Shown here piece after piece: positions 23,070 to 35,500 of a DNA stretch of 64,000 nt. Position 1 is the stretch's first letter; each line of letters starts with the position of its first letter. The translations under genes were made by a program, and so were the position numbers. Source of the DNA: Trachelipus rathkii (lineage: Eukaryota > Arthropoda > Malacostraca > Isopoda > Trachelipodidae). Under the pieces are notes generated by a model, which did not search any database, was not told the origin of the DNA, and saw only the letters and a program-made list of their open reading frames with translations. The stretch lies in assembly GCA_015478945.1 (NCBI GenBank), contig JABUQX010018374.1, positions 20,001 through 84,000 of the forward strand. The letters are read 5' to 3'.

Positions 23070-26016
23070 GATTGTGTGTGCGTGTATGATAGCAGATTTG
23101 CACAGGCGTGGCTTTCTTTGACTTTACCAACATCAATGGCTTGCACTCTCAACTGGTACACACATCCATGGAATACTCACCACTCTAACTCTAAACTCCA
23201 ATTTTTTATGCTCTTGTTCGAGACACAGATGGCTAATAATTCATCCTTTACCTCTTCACGTTTAATATATCCATCTATAACTTATTTTATAATTTCCGTT
23301 TGAAGGGTGATTATGTGCCTTTGTAAATATAATCATTCATAACATCTCTCGAGAATCTCTTATTTTTTAACTTCGATGTTCTGGGCTTAAAAATCTATCT
23401 TCCTACTAGCAATATTTTATGTTTTCTGCTACTGTTCTCCTTAAAGAATTTCATGCCTTTTTGATTACCTTACTGCTTCTAATGAGACTGTTATATCTTC
23501 CTCATCCAAATACTGAGGTCCTCTATTTAGGGGATTTCAATGTACACAAAACTGAATTGTTGGGTTCCTCTCGTACTGATTTAGTTGGGAGGAAGCCGAA
23601 TCATTCAGTATTCTTAACGTTCTGTGGAGCAACTGATTAAATAACCCACACACATTCCGATCGTCCCAACCCGATCTGGAACACACTTGACCCATGTTTC
23701 ACCACTAGTCCTTCTCTCTATAAATACACCACCTCGGCTTCCTATCAAATCTGACCACACAACCCATATCACCTTACTCTTAATACTTTCAACATCTCCA
23801 TCCTGCCCCATGATTTTTCTGGCACTTTGATCGGGTAGATTGGGGGGCATTTTGTGTTGCTTCTACGCTAACTATAATTGAAGTGACTGTTGACTCTTAA
23901 GACGCTCAGATTCTGCCGAGCAAAGCGGAATCTGTAATTGTTAATGGGACATAAGGTTCATTCCTTCTTGGACCAAATCTTTTTCTCCCTCAAAATCCAG
24001 GTTCATTCCTGCTTGTTCCCTGTCCATTCAGGCTAGAGACAATACTTAACGGGAGTGGAAAATTCCTCGTTCTCCTATCACCCTTGCCAATTTTCATTCA
24101 GCTAGAAATCGTTGCAGGGATACTCTTCGATGAGCAAAGCGCACTTTCATTAAACAAAATGCGCTGACCTCCTTGGTTCTCCTACTGACAAATTCTCTGG
24201 CCTCTTGCCAAAAACATCTCTAACAACTTGTAAATCATCCTTTCCTCCTCTTATTTCGCTCTGATGATTCTGTTGTTAATACTCCAACTGAAAAGCCAAT
24301 CATCTCTTTGGCCTCCTTATTTTCTCTCTAATTCAATCCTGGACGATTCTGGTATTCCTTCTCCTCTCCCTTCTCCTCTCAGGTGTCCTATGCCTTTACC
24401 TGTCATTTCATTTTTGATCGGTGCATGAGCTCCGAAATCTATGAACGTGAAGGCGGGTGGCCCGGGATGGCATTCCTCCTCTCCGAGTTTTGAGGAAGTG
24501 TGCTTCCCTGCTGACCACACCCCTCGTTCAACTATATTCCTTATGCTCAATACTAGCAATTTTCCTCTCAGTGTTGGAAGCGTGCAAATGTCCAACCTAT
24601 TCCGAAAAATATGATGCTGTTCTGATCCTTCTAACTATCGCCCTATAGCTCTCAATTTTAGATCCTTCTAAGATCTTTGAAACCTTCCTCAACTCTCACT
24701 TCTTGTGATCATTGGAATCTCTTTCCTTCTTTCTGATTACCAGTACGTAAGCTTTCTCTCAACCCTAGACTACTGGCGATATACTTTCCTATTTAACAGA
24801 TTTATGGTTTTCCGCTCTTAGGAACTACGGAAGACTTGTGTGTGGTGGCGCACATATCCAAAAAGCATTTGACCGGGTATGGCACGTCACTGCTCTCCAA
24901 GCACCTCTCCTTTGGGTTTCCTTCTTCTTTGCTTACTTATGTTCAGCTTTCTTTCTCAAATCGCTCAATGTCGGCTGTTGTTGATGGGGCTTACTTTTTT
25001 TTCTGTCAATAGTGGTGTTCCTCTGTGCTCTGTTTTATCTCCTACTTCTTTATTCCTGCTTTCATCAATGATCTTCTCACCTGCACATCTAACTCCCTAT
25101 CCACTCATATGTTGATGACTTGACCTTCATTCTTCAACTCATATCAATTCTGCTCCCTTTTACTTCTCTTGAATTGCCCCTCGTTTTAATCTTACCTATT
25201 CTATTCTTGCTGATCTGGATAGGATTTTGGGGTGGGGCCTCTCAAGCTTGTGAAATTTAATTTTTTAAAAACCCAACTTCTACAAATCTCTCTAAGACAC
25301 TTAACTCTTTTCTATCTCTTTCGACTAAGGTTCTCTCTCTCCTCTCTCCTGTTGACAATATAAACATCCTTGGCCTTTAACATAAACAAAAATGTTTTGA
25401 AAACCTCAAATCACAGTGGTTGTTAGGGCGGCCTCAAAGAAACTGGGAGTTCCTGTTTAGAGTGCAAGACTTTCTTTTTTTCCTCTTCTCAGTTACTCCA
25501 CCTATACAAGGGTCTCATCCGCTCTTTTGTGGAGTACTGCACTCATATCTGGTGGGGCTCTGGTTTCATCCGGTTTTGGATAGGGTCGAATCAAAGGTCA
25601 AAGGAGTTATAAACTGTCTTGTACTTTCTAGTTCACTTGACCCTTATTTGCGGCGATGTTGGTGCTTTATCCCTTTCTATAGGTACTGTAGTGGCAAGTG
25701 CTCGAGGGAACTATCCACTCGCGTACCACCACCTTTACGACGCCCCCGTAGCACAAGGGGTGCTGTGGTGGCACATGAGTTTGTGTTGATGTTAGTAACC
25801 CCAACCTGTTCGCTGCGGTGCTTCTTTCTTTCCTGCCACCTCACTCCCAGGAATTCTTTTTCTCCATCATCTGTAAGCCTTACTCACTTAATCTCCTCAC
25901 TTTAAAGCTTGCGTCTGTGCTTATCTGCGTAATTTGTGCTAGATGGATTTTTGAGGCGCTCAACAATCTACTCCTTGAATAGCCTCCGTCTTCATGAGCT
26001 ATGGCAATAACTGTAA
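23070..26016 (+). mobile_element. Decayed LINE, copy 2 (endonuclease plus RT)
   Basis: This is the longest copy of the LINE family seen at 4,090. From 5' to 3' it has endonuclease motifs FTNINGLHSQL near 23,120 and LYLGDFNVHKTELL near 23,530. RT blocks near 24,600-25,110 follow: NYRPIAL, AFDRVWHVTALQ, SGVPLCSVLSPTSLFLL and a degraded HMLMT box. A C-terminal domain ends near 25,900 with LDRVESKVKGVIN and PRSTRGAVVAHEFVL. The 3' UTR closes with CAATAACTG and poly-A at 25,995-26,035. Stops and indels occur in every domain, so it is inactive. It interrupts a hAT element. Confidence 0.78.
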
Positions 26017-26148
26017 AAAATAAATAAATAAAAGGTTCTTAATAAGGGAATTCTTGTTAGCTGGAAACCTCACAAGTGAATTCCTTAAGAAAGTGAACCA
26101 CTTCTAGAATGCATTAAAATAGCATAACCGAGGAGCTTGCTCGCTTGA

Positions 26149-26186
<38 letters not shown>

Positions 26187-26399
26187 GAGAGGGGAAGCGG
26201 CCTTATCTGCAACCCTGGCAACAGCAACTGAAAGGGACGAGGGGGGCTTTTCACAAATAAACCTACTGGAAGATGAAGAGGATTTGATATGTTAGACTTG
26301 GATAAGTTCATGGCCGAAATTGTATTGGACATCTCATTCACCTTCAAAGGAATCACACCAGGGAACCTCATCGTAAAACTGAAGAGACAGTCATCAAGG

Positions 26400-26690
26400 A
26401 GCAAAGATAATTCAAATTTGCAGTCTGTGAAAGAGGAGATGAGGCTCTACGAAAACATGAGATGCTGCCTACAGAAGAGAATCCTTTCATGCGGTGGCAT
26501 GAAAATGGGCCAAGGTTTTCATTATTATCAGTGCTTGCAGGCAAATAATTATCAGCACCTCCTTCATCAGTCTAGAGAGAGCATGTTTATAGTGTGTTTA
26601 GGGTAGGGAATGTGGGCAATCCCTAAAAGGAACAGTCCTGCGCCAGATACCAGTGAAAGCTTAATGCTTTTGCATCACAATTTGTGGAAT
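26400..26690 (+). pseudogene. hAT transposase C-terminal dimerisation domain remnant
   Basis: One plus-strand frame reads ENPFMRWHENGPRFSLLSVL, then LSAPPSSV and EHVYSVFR, with stops between. This is the order of the hAT C-terminal dimerisation motif (N-P-x-x-W-W, L-A-x-x-Y-L-S, P-x-S-S-V-x-S-E-R-x-F-S). The open frame of 105 codons at 26,289-26,606 lies in a different frame and is probably not a gene. The remnant belongs with the GTATCGG-type ends at 22.55 and 27.27 kb. Confidence 0.6.
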
Positions 26691-27144
26691 TTTTGAATTT
26701 GAGTATTGAATGGTATCTTTTAATCTTAAAGGAGTATTTTATTATGTCATGTTTTCTGAGTAATAGCGTTTTTTATTTTAACTTTTCGGGCTGATTAATT
26801 GAGGTCTTTCTTCATTATTTTTATTTTTTACATTGTAGCTAGTTAAAAGAATCTTCTTGTAAATTGTAATCATGTTAAACATAAAGCTAGTAGCTAAACT
26901 TTGTTACTACTGAAAATGGAAATGGAATATTTTTTAAATAAACACAAACATAAAAAGTTATTAATATTATATTTGCAATTATTATTCCTTAAAGGTACTA
27001 TTTTAATTTATAAAATAAATATACTTGGGCACAACCAAATATGAAATATAAATGACTAAGTATTGTTTGTACTGGGAATGCAATCTTCAGTTGCCTAGCA
27101 GCACAAATGTTCTATCTTATTACTGTGTATTTATTATATTAATT

Positions 27145-27262
27145 AAAGTATCGGTACGGTATCGGTATCAGTATCGGTACCTAAAAAAATAGAGTATCGG
27201 TATCGGTATCGGTATCGGTATCGGTATCGGTATCGGTAACGGCCTCTTTTCTGTATCGGTAC
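27145..27262. repeat. GGTATC hexanucleotide array
   Basis: About eight near-perfect GGTATC units at 27,194-27,239, with scattered GTATCGG on both sides. It appears to be an expanded hAT subterminal repeat. Confidence 0.85.
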
Positions 27263-27295
27263 ATCCCCATTACAAGAGAAGGATATTAAAAAGTA

Positions 27296-27328
27296 TATAT
27301 ACAGCATATATATAAGTTATAAGGTGCA

Positions 27329-27385
<57 letters not shown>

Positions 27386-27417
27386 TTATTAAATATATAT
27401 ATATATATATATATATA
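27296..27417. repeat. AT microsatellite
   Basis: Two AT arrays separated by about 10 bp. Confidence 0.95.
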
Positions 27418-27540
27418 ATGGCAGTAATAAAGAGGTGATAGTGAATGTGTTTGTGGATTTGATGGTGAAAGAAGGAATAGGTATTTTGGAGATGAACACC
27501 ATAGGGTAAAATGCATAGCAGGATGACGTAGCAGCATGCA

Positions 27541-27652
27541 TGGCAGACAGCCTGAAGCGTCAAATGCAGGCTGCACATAAGCAGTGCTGTATAACAACTG
27601 TACAGCACTGCTCGACACATTTGAAGAGTTCTTCAGCGAGTGGTCTGCCTGT
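27541..27652. repeat. Foldback hairpin
   Basis: An 11-bp perfect stem (GCAGTGCTGTA with TACAGCACTGC, 27,581-27,611) with a 9-nt loop. Outer arms also pair imperfectly over about 50 bp (GGCAGAC, GAAG and AAATG blocks on both sides). It could be a small MITE or a transcribed hairpin. Confidence 0.6.
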
Positions 27653-27658
27653 TAAAAA

Positions 27659-27706
27659 ATATACATTGTATAATGTATATTATGTACCTTATTATACAAT
27701 GTATAT
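27659..27706. repeat. Perfect 16-bp inverted repeat
   Basis: ATATACATTGTATAAT at 27,659-27,674 is the exact reverse complement of 27,691-27,706, with a 16-nt spacer. Confidence 0.9.
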
Positions 27707-27745
27707 TATTTTATTTTTCTTTTATATACTATATAGAGAGTAAAT

Positions 27746-27750
<5 letters not shown>

Positions 27751-27798
<48 letters not shown>

Positions 27799-27834
27799 TA
27801 TATATATAAAAGTATATATATATATATATATCTT
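27751..27834. repeat. AT microsatellite
   Basis: AT array with two AGTA interruptions. Confidence 0.9.
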
Positions 27835-27869
27835 TTTATTCAAGTGGCCATATTGAAGTGTGAAATTTG

Positions 27870-28624
27870 ATTTTTGAATCCTTATTTGAATAATAAAAAT
27901 AAATTTTTTAATAAAAAAAAAAAAAATTTAACTAAAATACAACATGAGCTTGGTTTGAATGCACCCTAAAAATGTATTTGGAATTTGCCATGACGTCAAA
28001 GATTCTATTGTTATGACTTTGGATTTTTGACGATGGAAAAAAAAGCAAGCCCTAATCTCTTGCAACATTTGAGCAATGAGAAAAAGGTGCAGACCTAAAA
28101 TACATTTCTCTGGAGCTAGAACTATGTTTCTAGTTCTGCCACAACTGGCATAATAACAAATACTATATATAAAAAAAAGATCAAACATAATACTTCAAAT
28201 GGCCAAAGAATAAAAAAGAAAATATTAATAATAAATAACTAATTTTTATATATTTTTTTTTAACATATAACTAAGTGGCCTAGGCCACCATACCTAGGCC
28301 TGAAGAAGTTAGCAGCATAGGCTAAAATAGTAGAAGAGGCCTTTCACCCCCAGATGAGGAGAGATTTATCATATTGGAGGAACTTTTTTTCATAAATAGG
28401 GTAAGCATCAAAACTAAGCTCATTCTGTATAGCTGATAGTTTGATTTTAGTTCTTGCCCACCATACTTTATATGGTAGAATTCAATAGAGAAGCTAACCT
28501 AAATCTTTAAATTTAAAGTGAATCATTACTGTAGAGTTGACTATACAATTTGCTTAAAAAATAAAATTCAGTTTAAAGTAAAAAGTCAAATTTCATATTT
28601 TGATATAGGCTACTGAATAGAGAA

Positions 28625-28711
<87 letters not shown>

Positions 28712-29235
28712 TAGAAAATAAAAATAAAATAGCTTATAAGATCCCATCCTTACAGATTGGGTGTCTTGCTAGCTCAACTTCCACTAATACATCAACTGGT
28801 AATGGTTGTATCACAGAAGAGGAAAGAAGATCAGCTATAAAGAGGATTTTTTTTTAATAGATTTTAATGATTAATAATACCCCCTATAAATAGTTGTAAA
28901 GTTTTTTATAGTAAAAATTTAAAATCGACTATTTTTGAAAGATCCCTCTTTTTATTCTTTCTTAATATAATTTATGCATTCATATATATTTTTCTGTGAA
29001 CTGCCATGCATGTAGCCAACCTACTGTAAATTTACCCTATGGTATTCAACACACACCCTAATATTTGGATGTCATTCCCTTGGCATTAATCAACATGTTG
29101 AGGTATTTATTCATGCTGTAGGTGAGTGTGCTGAAGTATTCCCACAATATGCCTGTCACCTACAGAAGTTTCATTTTGTCTATGAGGTATTTAAGGAGGT
29201 CAACATGTTCACAGCAAGCTTATTTTTCATGAAGT
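27870..29235. other. AT-rich stretch without a recognisable gene
   Basis: It holds a clean (TAA)n array at 28,626-28,712. An 86-codon minus frame at 27,928-28,188 has no recognisable motif and is probably chance. Confidence 0.5.
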
Positions 29236-29875
29236 GAGGTGGTTGAGTGTGACTCACAAGCAACATTTAAGAAAGGGTTAGATAGATATATGGATGGTTT
29301 ACACATAATATATATTTTAACTAAACCAAATTGGTGGGCTTTTAGTTAGTTATTACCCGCCTGTGTTGTAACAACTGTATATGAGTGAGTGACAGTTCTC
29401 CCCTGTAGATACACAATTGTGTAAATACAAGGGGATGGAGATTTAGGGATCATGGAGTTGTGTAACTCTGCACACTTAGTTTGGTAAGTGATGGGAGGTG
29501 GGGAAGATTTTACTGAAATCTACCCTCAGTAGTCCCTTCACTCAGCCTCTTCATGCGGACTTTGGTCCGTATGGAAGGGTTACCATTCTTGAGCGGAGTG
29601 GTTTAATATAAAAAAAATAAACCTGCATGCTATAACTACCAGTATGACAACAAACTTATTAAAGCTTGTAGTATGGTTAGCATATACCTTAACTATAGTT
29701 TTGCTTCTTGTAGTTGTAGTGGCATAAGATATTGACAAGCCTTAGGGTGCAGTGTAGGTTATACATGTTACACAAGCATGTGTTTAATAAATATTTAGTT
29801 TCACTGGGACAGTTTTGATAAGCCCATGTGGCTTCTTACTGTCTTTCTTTCTTATGTTCTTATCAGTTCTTAATA
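29236..29875 (+). pseudogene. 3' end of a LINE (CR1-like tail family)
   Basis: The plus strand has an ATFKKGLDRYMDGL block, the usual last helix of CR1-like LINE proteins. A long 3' UTR follows with the shared strings CCAAATTGGTGGGCTTTTAG and ATTGACAAGCC. It ends with the tail ACTGGGACAGTTTTGATAAG and CCCATGTGGCTTCTTACTG. The same tail occurs at 46.5 kb, 47.2 kb and in the tandem array at 41.3-42.7 kb. Only the last part of the protein is present. The clade name is tentative. Confidence 0.6.
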
Positions 29876-30126
29876 TGGTTGAGGTCAGGAAAGTTAGGAC
29901 AATCCAGAATACTAATATGGTTATCAGCAAGGAACTTGTCACTTTCTGTGCCTTGTGGCATAGTGCAGTCATGCATAAATGTTGTGTATCCATGAGTCTC
30001 ATAAATGTGGAGCACATGATCATTGAGGGCACTGATATAACAATCACTGTTCATCATTTGGTTCTTAGGAAGAAAGTAGAGACCACCATTAATATTAAAA
30101 CATCTCCACAACATGACAGATTCTGA
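29863..30126 (-). pseudogene. Tc1/mariner-type transposase fragment
   Basis: An 83-codon minus-strand frame reads LWRCFNINGGLYFLPKNQMM, then YTTFMHDCTMPQG and a final CPNFPDLNHIKN. This matches the catalytic end of Tc1-like transposases: W-G-C-F, the second catalytic Asp in M-Q-D-G-A-P, and P-D-L-N-P-I-E-N carrying the last acidic residue. Here D-C-T replaces D-G-A, and the catalytic Glu is Lys, so it would be dead even if expressed. Inverted ends were not identified. Its C-terminal end touches the LINE tail at 29,875. Confidence 0.72.
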
Positions 30127-30665
30127 GCACTTCCATCTAGGTAATTGTTTCCATTAAAACAGTAACCTGGAATTATTTCTAATTAATTATTAGAAGCTCA
30201 AAATGTAGTTTCAATTAATGCATGCTGAAATAATTGGGCTGGAAAAGCAAATTAAATAAATTAAACATTTTTAAATTATTAAATATAAATTTATGGATCT
30301 AGAATACACTGATAAATGTGCCTACATCTTATGAATCCTGTCATTTTGGCTAGGTTAGAATTTACTATATGATGCATAAGTAAAAGAAGTTTTTAAATGA
30401 TTGCAAGATGAAGAGTAGAGTGATAGAGAAAGGAATGAATACAAAACAACCTCCTCTGGTAATGACTTAACATTTACGTAACTATTGTATTAAAACTATA
30501 AACTTTTAAATTACAAAAATGGTATCAAAAAATTCTTTGAAGTTTTTTTTAGCGATTATCGTGCATTTGAAATGTATATATATGTTCAATAAAAAAAAAA
30601 AAAATTTAAAAATAAAGCTCCGAAAACAAAAGTCGGCTAATTTTCGGCATTTTTGTAGGGATTGC

Positions 30666-30930
30666 ACTAGGGATGCAGAGAGCGGAATATATATCGATAT
30701 TGATATTTTACGATAGTATCGAAAAAAAATATCGATGATATTTTTTCAGCCGATATATCGATATTTTTTCATCAGTATTAGGGATGGCCAAAAAAATATC
30801 GATATATCGAAATATCGATATTTTTGTCTCGATATATCGATATTTTTGGCCGATATTTTCTTAGGCGATATATCGATTATTTCGATATTTTCTTAATATC
30901 GAAAGCCGATATTCGTTTCAAAAAAAAATT
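30666..30930. repeat. hAT-like ends with TATCGATA subterminal repeats
   Basis: Two tip-like motifs, CTAGGGATGCAG at 30,667 and TTAGGGATGGCC at 30,778, are each followed by about 100 bp of TATCGATA-rich sequence. These are probably ends of two related hAT elements side by side. Confidence 0.55.
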
Positions 30931-31339
30931 TTTTTAAGGCCGAAAAAAAATAAAATTTTATCCCCCTCTCCCGACAACCTGAAGTGATGAAACTCTCTTT
31001 TCCCCCCATATTTCGTTCTTCGTTCGTCCCCAATGTCGTGTGTAAAATAAAACGAAAAGTTGGAGTTTTAGATTTTTTCGTCTTTTCTGAAACCAAAAAT
31101 AGGGAGAGGGGGGGGTCGACATGGCACATACCACATAGTCAATTTGTCTTCTGGAGTATTCACTAATCACTATTCAGTTTATTCAGTGATCAAGTGGATT
31201 ATGCGACCCAATAAAATTTTGGAATAATAGTAGAAACGCTTTCCCTGCTATGTTTATGTTAGCAATGAAATATCTTACTGTTATCATCAGTTAGTCTTTT
31301 TTAGGTGCGCATTAGGTGATAAGTATTGGGCTTTGTAAT

Positions 31340-31379
31340 GAATATATATAATATTATATAGTATATATATATATATATA

Positions 31380-31425
<46 letters not shown>

Positions 31426-31426
31426 T

Positions 31427-31458
<32 letters not shown>

Positions 31459-31484
31459 AGTATATATATATATAATTAAAGGCG
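31340..31484. repeat. Imperfect AT microsatellite
   Basis: AT array with ACT and AAT interruptions. Confidence 0.9.
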
Positions 31485-32465
31485 AAATAACTTGTGAGTT
31501 ACAGTGAATAAAAGGAAAGGAATTAAAATAGCTATCATAGTTTTATTTTCCTTTTTTCATGAAATATTTTATAATTTATTTATTTATTATGAGACTGTTA
31601 AAGACTTTGCTATCCACTCGGACCAGCCTGATCCTGATTTACGTGTAGCTCTGTGGAGTGTGTTTCAGTGTCAGTGTGGACGAAGATAATCATTGCAGAA
31701 ATCCAATACCGGAACAGGACGTTCCTGGAATTGGTTTTACAGTTACATACCGCAGTACCTGACTATCTAATCATCTCGGTATTACGAATGGTATTAGCTT
31801 AAATATGTTCAATTAACTAAAGTAACGGATTTTATAATAGCTATTACTAAAAGTTAGTATTTGTGGGTACATCACTACAGCTTTTTCTTATGATAAGTCG
31901 TCTGGTTGTCTTCGAACTTCTTTTAAATATTATTTCATTTTATAACTAAAATTTAATAGAATTTTCTTTAAGATGCCAAGACTTCCAGAATTCGTCCAAT
32001 ATCAGGTGTCTACGCATCCAATTAAATTAATTTCGTTGTTAGACTCATTTACTGATTTCTGTACTTAAATAAGAAATATTTTGAAGATTCCATATTACAA
32101 AACATGTTCTTAATAGTTATTTTCATTTTTAATACGAAAAAAAGTGATTTTTTATGATTATTGTTTAATTTTCTAGTGAAGCGCCATTTTCTTATTAAGA
32201 TTTATTCACTCGTTCCACAAAAGTTCCAAAAAACACCATCAGTTCCTCAAGATTCAACATCAACGCTTTCTGCACAGCTTCAGTCTTTCACCTCTTGGAG
32301 TTGGAAACTTGAAAGTGGGAAGACCTGAAGAGTGAAGATTCTTTTTCCATTTCTACACGTTTTTCTTCCTGGTACATACGTTAAGCTCAGTTTCACTCAA
32401 ATTGCACATCTCCACTCTCTCTCTCTCTCTCTCTCTAAATATTATTGCAGTCATCTTATTATGTG
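31485..32465. other. Stretch without a recognisable gene
   Basis: Nothing coding was recognised. A short CT array occurs at 32,417-32,436. Confidence 0.5.
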
Positions 32466-32499
32466 CATATAGTTATATATTATATATATTATCATATAT

Positions 32500-32546
<47 letters not shown>

Positions 32547-32566
32547 CTATATATATATTATATACA

Positions 32567-35500
32567 TGGGCGTCTCAGGGGGGCTGGCAGCTGCCCCCCC
32601 CTAGTAAAAAGTGTTTACTCTGTATAGAGCATCTCCCTGCGAATTTATATTGTTTTAACACAATCCAAATCCGTTCCGGGTGGCCGTTAGGTACGTTTCA
32701 AATTACGAATATATATAAAATATAGTATATATATATATATACTATATACTTTATATATATATAGTTCTAAGATCTATATTAATAGAATATTATATAATAT
32801 ATACTAGTATAATAATATAATCATACAGTTACTACACTAACTATTATATATATATATACTATACTTATATATAGTGTATATATATAATACCGAAGATAGT
32901 ATGGCGAAGCGCTAGTTTGCAAATCGTCATTTTTCTCACATTTCTCTTGCCGATTCGAGGTCTTCTCACTCATTTTTAGCTGCCTTTTTAATTTGTATAT
33001 AAAAACTGTGTTGTTATTCTATCTATGCTTTTTTAAAAGTTGATATGTATATATAAATTCTAGATTTTGTGTTCATCCGGATTCTCAATTCTTTATTAAG
33101 TGTTTAAGGTTCACAGTAGCATTGAAATTATCACTCCGTGGCACCACTCCATAATTCAACACCGCCTCAGTGATAAAGTCTATAGTTTCAATTGCATCGA
33201 TCATGATATTTAGGAGATTCCTTAGGCTACGTACGTTTACTTTGAATATTATAAAATTTTGTGTATTTACTCTTTAAAAGTAGGAATTTTGTAAAACATG
33301 ATCTTACTTTTCCATATGAGGTTAACTTCATTTTAAAAAACTATTTTTCATTACAACACAGAAGTTAGTGGTTTTCAAAACATAGTTTGCTATACTTTAA
33401 TTTTTTCTGTTATACATTCTTTGAATGCTAGTAATTATTAGCCTATGACCATTTGTGGCAGAGATTTACAGTAGGAGAGAACTATATTACTATATATATA
33501 TATATAAGTTATATTATATATATACTATAACTATACTCATAAATCGTATCATACTATATATATATAGTATATATACAATATAATATATAATAATACCCAC
33601 AAACGCACAGAAGCAAACGTATATAATATACATATCACTATATATATATATATATATATACTATATTATAAAGGAGTATTCCTATACTATTATATATATT
33701 GTCTACCATGTAAATTTGAAAAGAAGAACGCAGCATAAAATTGGAACATGGTAGCGGTGAAAACGAAGGAAGATATCAATAAGTCAAAACTAAGACTACC
33801 ACAAGACCGGCAATCACCGACTCCCTACTCGCATATTCGCATGTAATGAAGAGCCCACACCCAGGGCCCAGCACCCTCGAACGAGTCAAAGATATCCGCG
33901 AATACAAGATGTTCGGAGCTTGCGTCATTGCAGTAGTTGTGACACGATCACGAAAATGACATTGGTAAATACGTTGGACATTCATCTATGATTTTGACTG
34001 AGAAAATGAAACACAGTTACTAAAACCTATAAATTTTTGGAAGATGCTGCTACCCACTTAAAGAGGAACTTCAATTATGAACATCGGTTGGAGGACATAT
34101 TCACCTATAGACTGAACATATACTCCAGCGCCCCTCAAAGGGAGCATTTTTGCAAGTTTTGTATATTTCATTTCCACCAAATAAAAAGTTCGGTCAGAGG
34201 GGGTTTTCAGAGCTCCTTTAAATACAATAAGACCTTATTATTATTATTATTTTACTATGTATAAAAGTTGTAAAGGGATATATATACAAAACCACAGTAG
34301 ATCAATGGTGGCAATAAAACTGCTGTTTTTGAAGCTGCAAAGATTGTATCCTACAGGGGACGTGCCGGTTCAGGACATCCACTAATTAACCAGCATTCTA
34401 AGAAAAACTCATAGAAGAAATTAAAAAAATATTATCCTCCAATAATCTTCATGCTGGACCATATTTTCTGGTACGGAGCGATTTACGCTTCGGAGATAAA
34501 TAGTGCATCATGGATGAAGGGAGTGCTGCAAATTGCGCGCGCTTACGAATAGATTGCTGGGAGATCAGTCATTGAAAAACCATTTTGAAAAAGGGGAAGA
34601 AAAATGCCACATAACAAAATCAGTCAGATTCAGAATGAGATTCATTTCTCTATGTGGTATACTATAAAGGAAAGCATCTTAATAAGGTAAAAGGAAGCGT
34701 GTGGCGGTTATAGCTTTACTAGCAAGATGGAAACCGCTGATTATTTCTGAAAGGAACAATTATCCATAGTGTTGCGCTATTTTTGATAACGAGTCCGCGA
34801 TGGAATGCACAGAAAGATTATTGGCTTTGTAGAAGCTGGAAAGCACTTGACGCAAATTAAAGAATTGCGGGAAAGCCAGGAACGATTTTGTCACGACTTT
34901 AAGAAACTAAAACCTTCGGGAAATGCCGTGGGCTTCGGTTGTCGCCTCCCATGGCTGTTCCAACGATGTCTTGCAAAGAAGAAGGTGTCAAGCAATATTG
35001 CGGAAAAGTATAAAAAAAGCATTGTTCTTTCATTGCTCTCTCACACAAACAAAATCTAGTAGTAAATGATTTAACCACAATAACAGAAATCCGCAATACT
35101 GTGGGACTATAAAGGACATTATCTACGTACATTTCGCGAGTCGGTCTTGCGGAAGAAAATAATGCCAGACATTCCAAGCCTTTGCCAGACCAGATGGTTG
35201 GAACAACACAAGTGCATCAGAGCGTTTTTTAAAGAGCAGTTTGTACGAATGATGCAAGCATTACGAAATCCTTTCTCTTGAAGGAAATACCGCCCCCAAG
35301 AAAAAGCGCTTTTCAGTCGCATTCAGCGGCATGCATGTAAGTCGTCATCCATCATGGCTATGATATTGACTCGTGTGATCGCGATAACTCTGCGATGTTA
35401 GAGCCAGTTGTGAATGCTCTCCAATCCAAGACCTTGGATTTCGTCAAAACCCTCGCAGCACAATCAACATATTGTGGAAATGGTAGAGCTATCGGAAAGA

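Larger units (their letters stand above)
22551..27272 (+). mobile_element. Decayed hAT transposon split by a LINE
   Basis: The left part holds GTATCGG subterminal repeats (22,550-22,620). The right part has a GTATCGGTATCGG array and ends CGGTACATCCCCAT, whose inward reading GGGGATGTACCG is a hAT-type terminal sequence. A plus-strand hAT transposase C-terminus lies near the right end. The LINE at 23,070-26,016 sits inside it. The left tip has merged with an AT array, so the exact end and any 8-bp duplication cannot be placed. Confidence 0.55.

Noticed and set aside
26289..26606. 105-codon plus-strand ORF as a host gene
   Set aside because: A different frame of the same stretch shows hAT dimerisation motifs in order, so the open frame is likely accidental.
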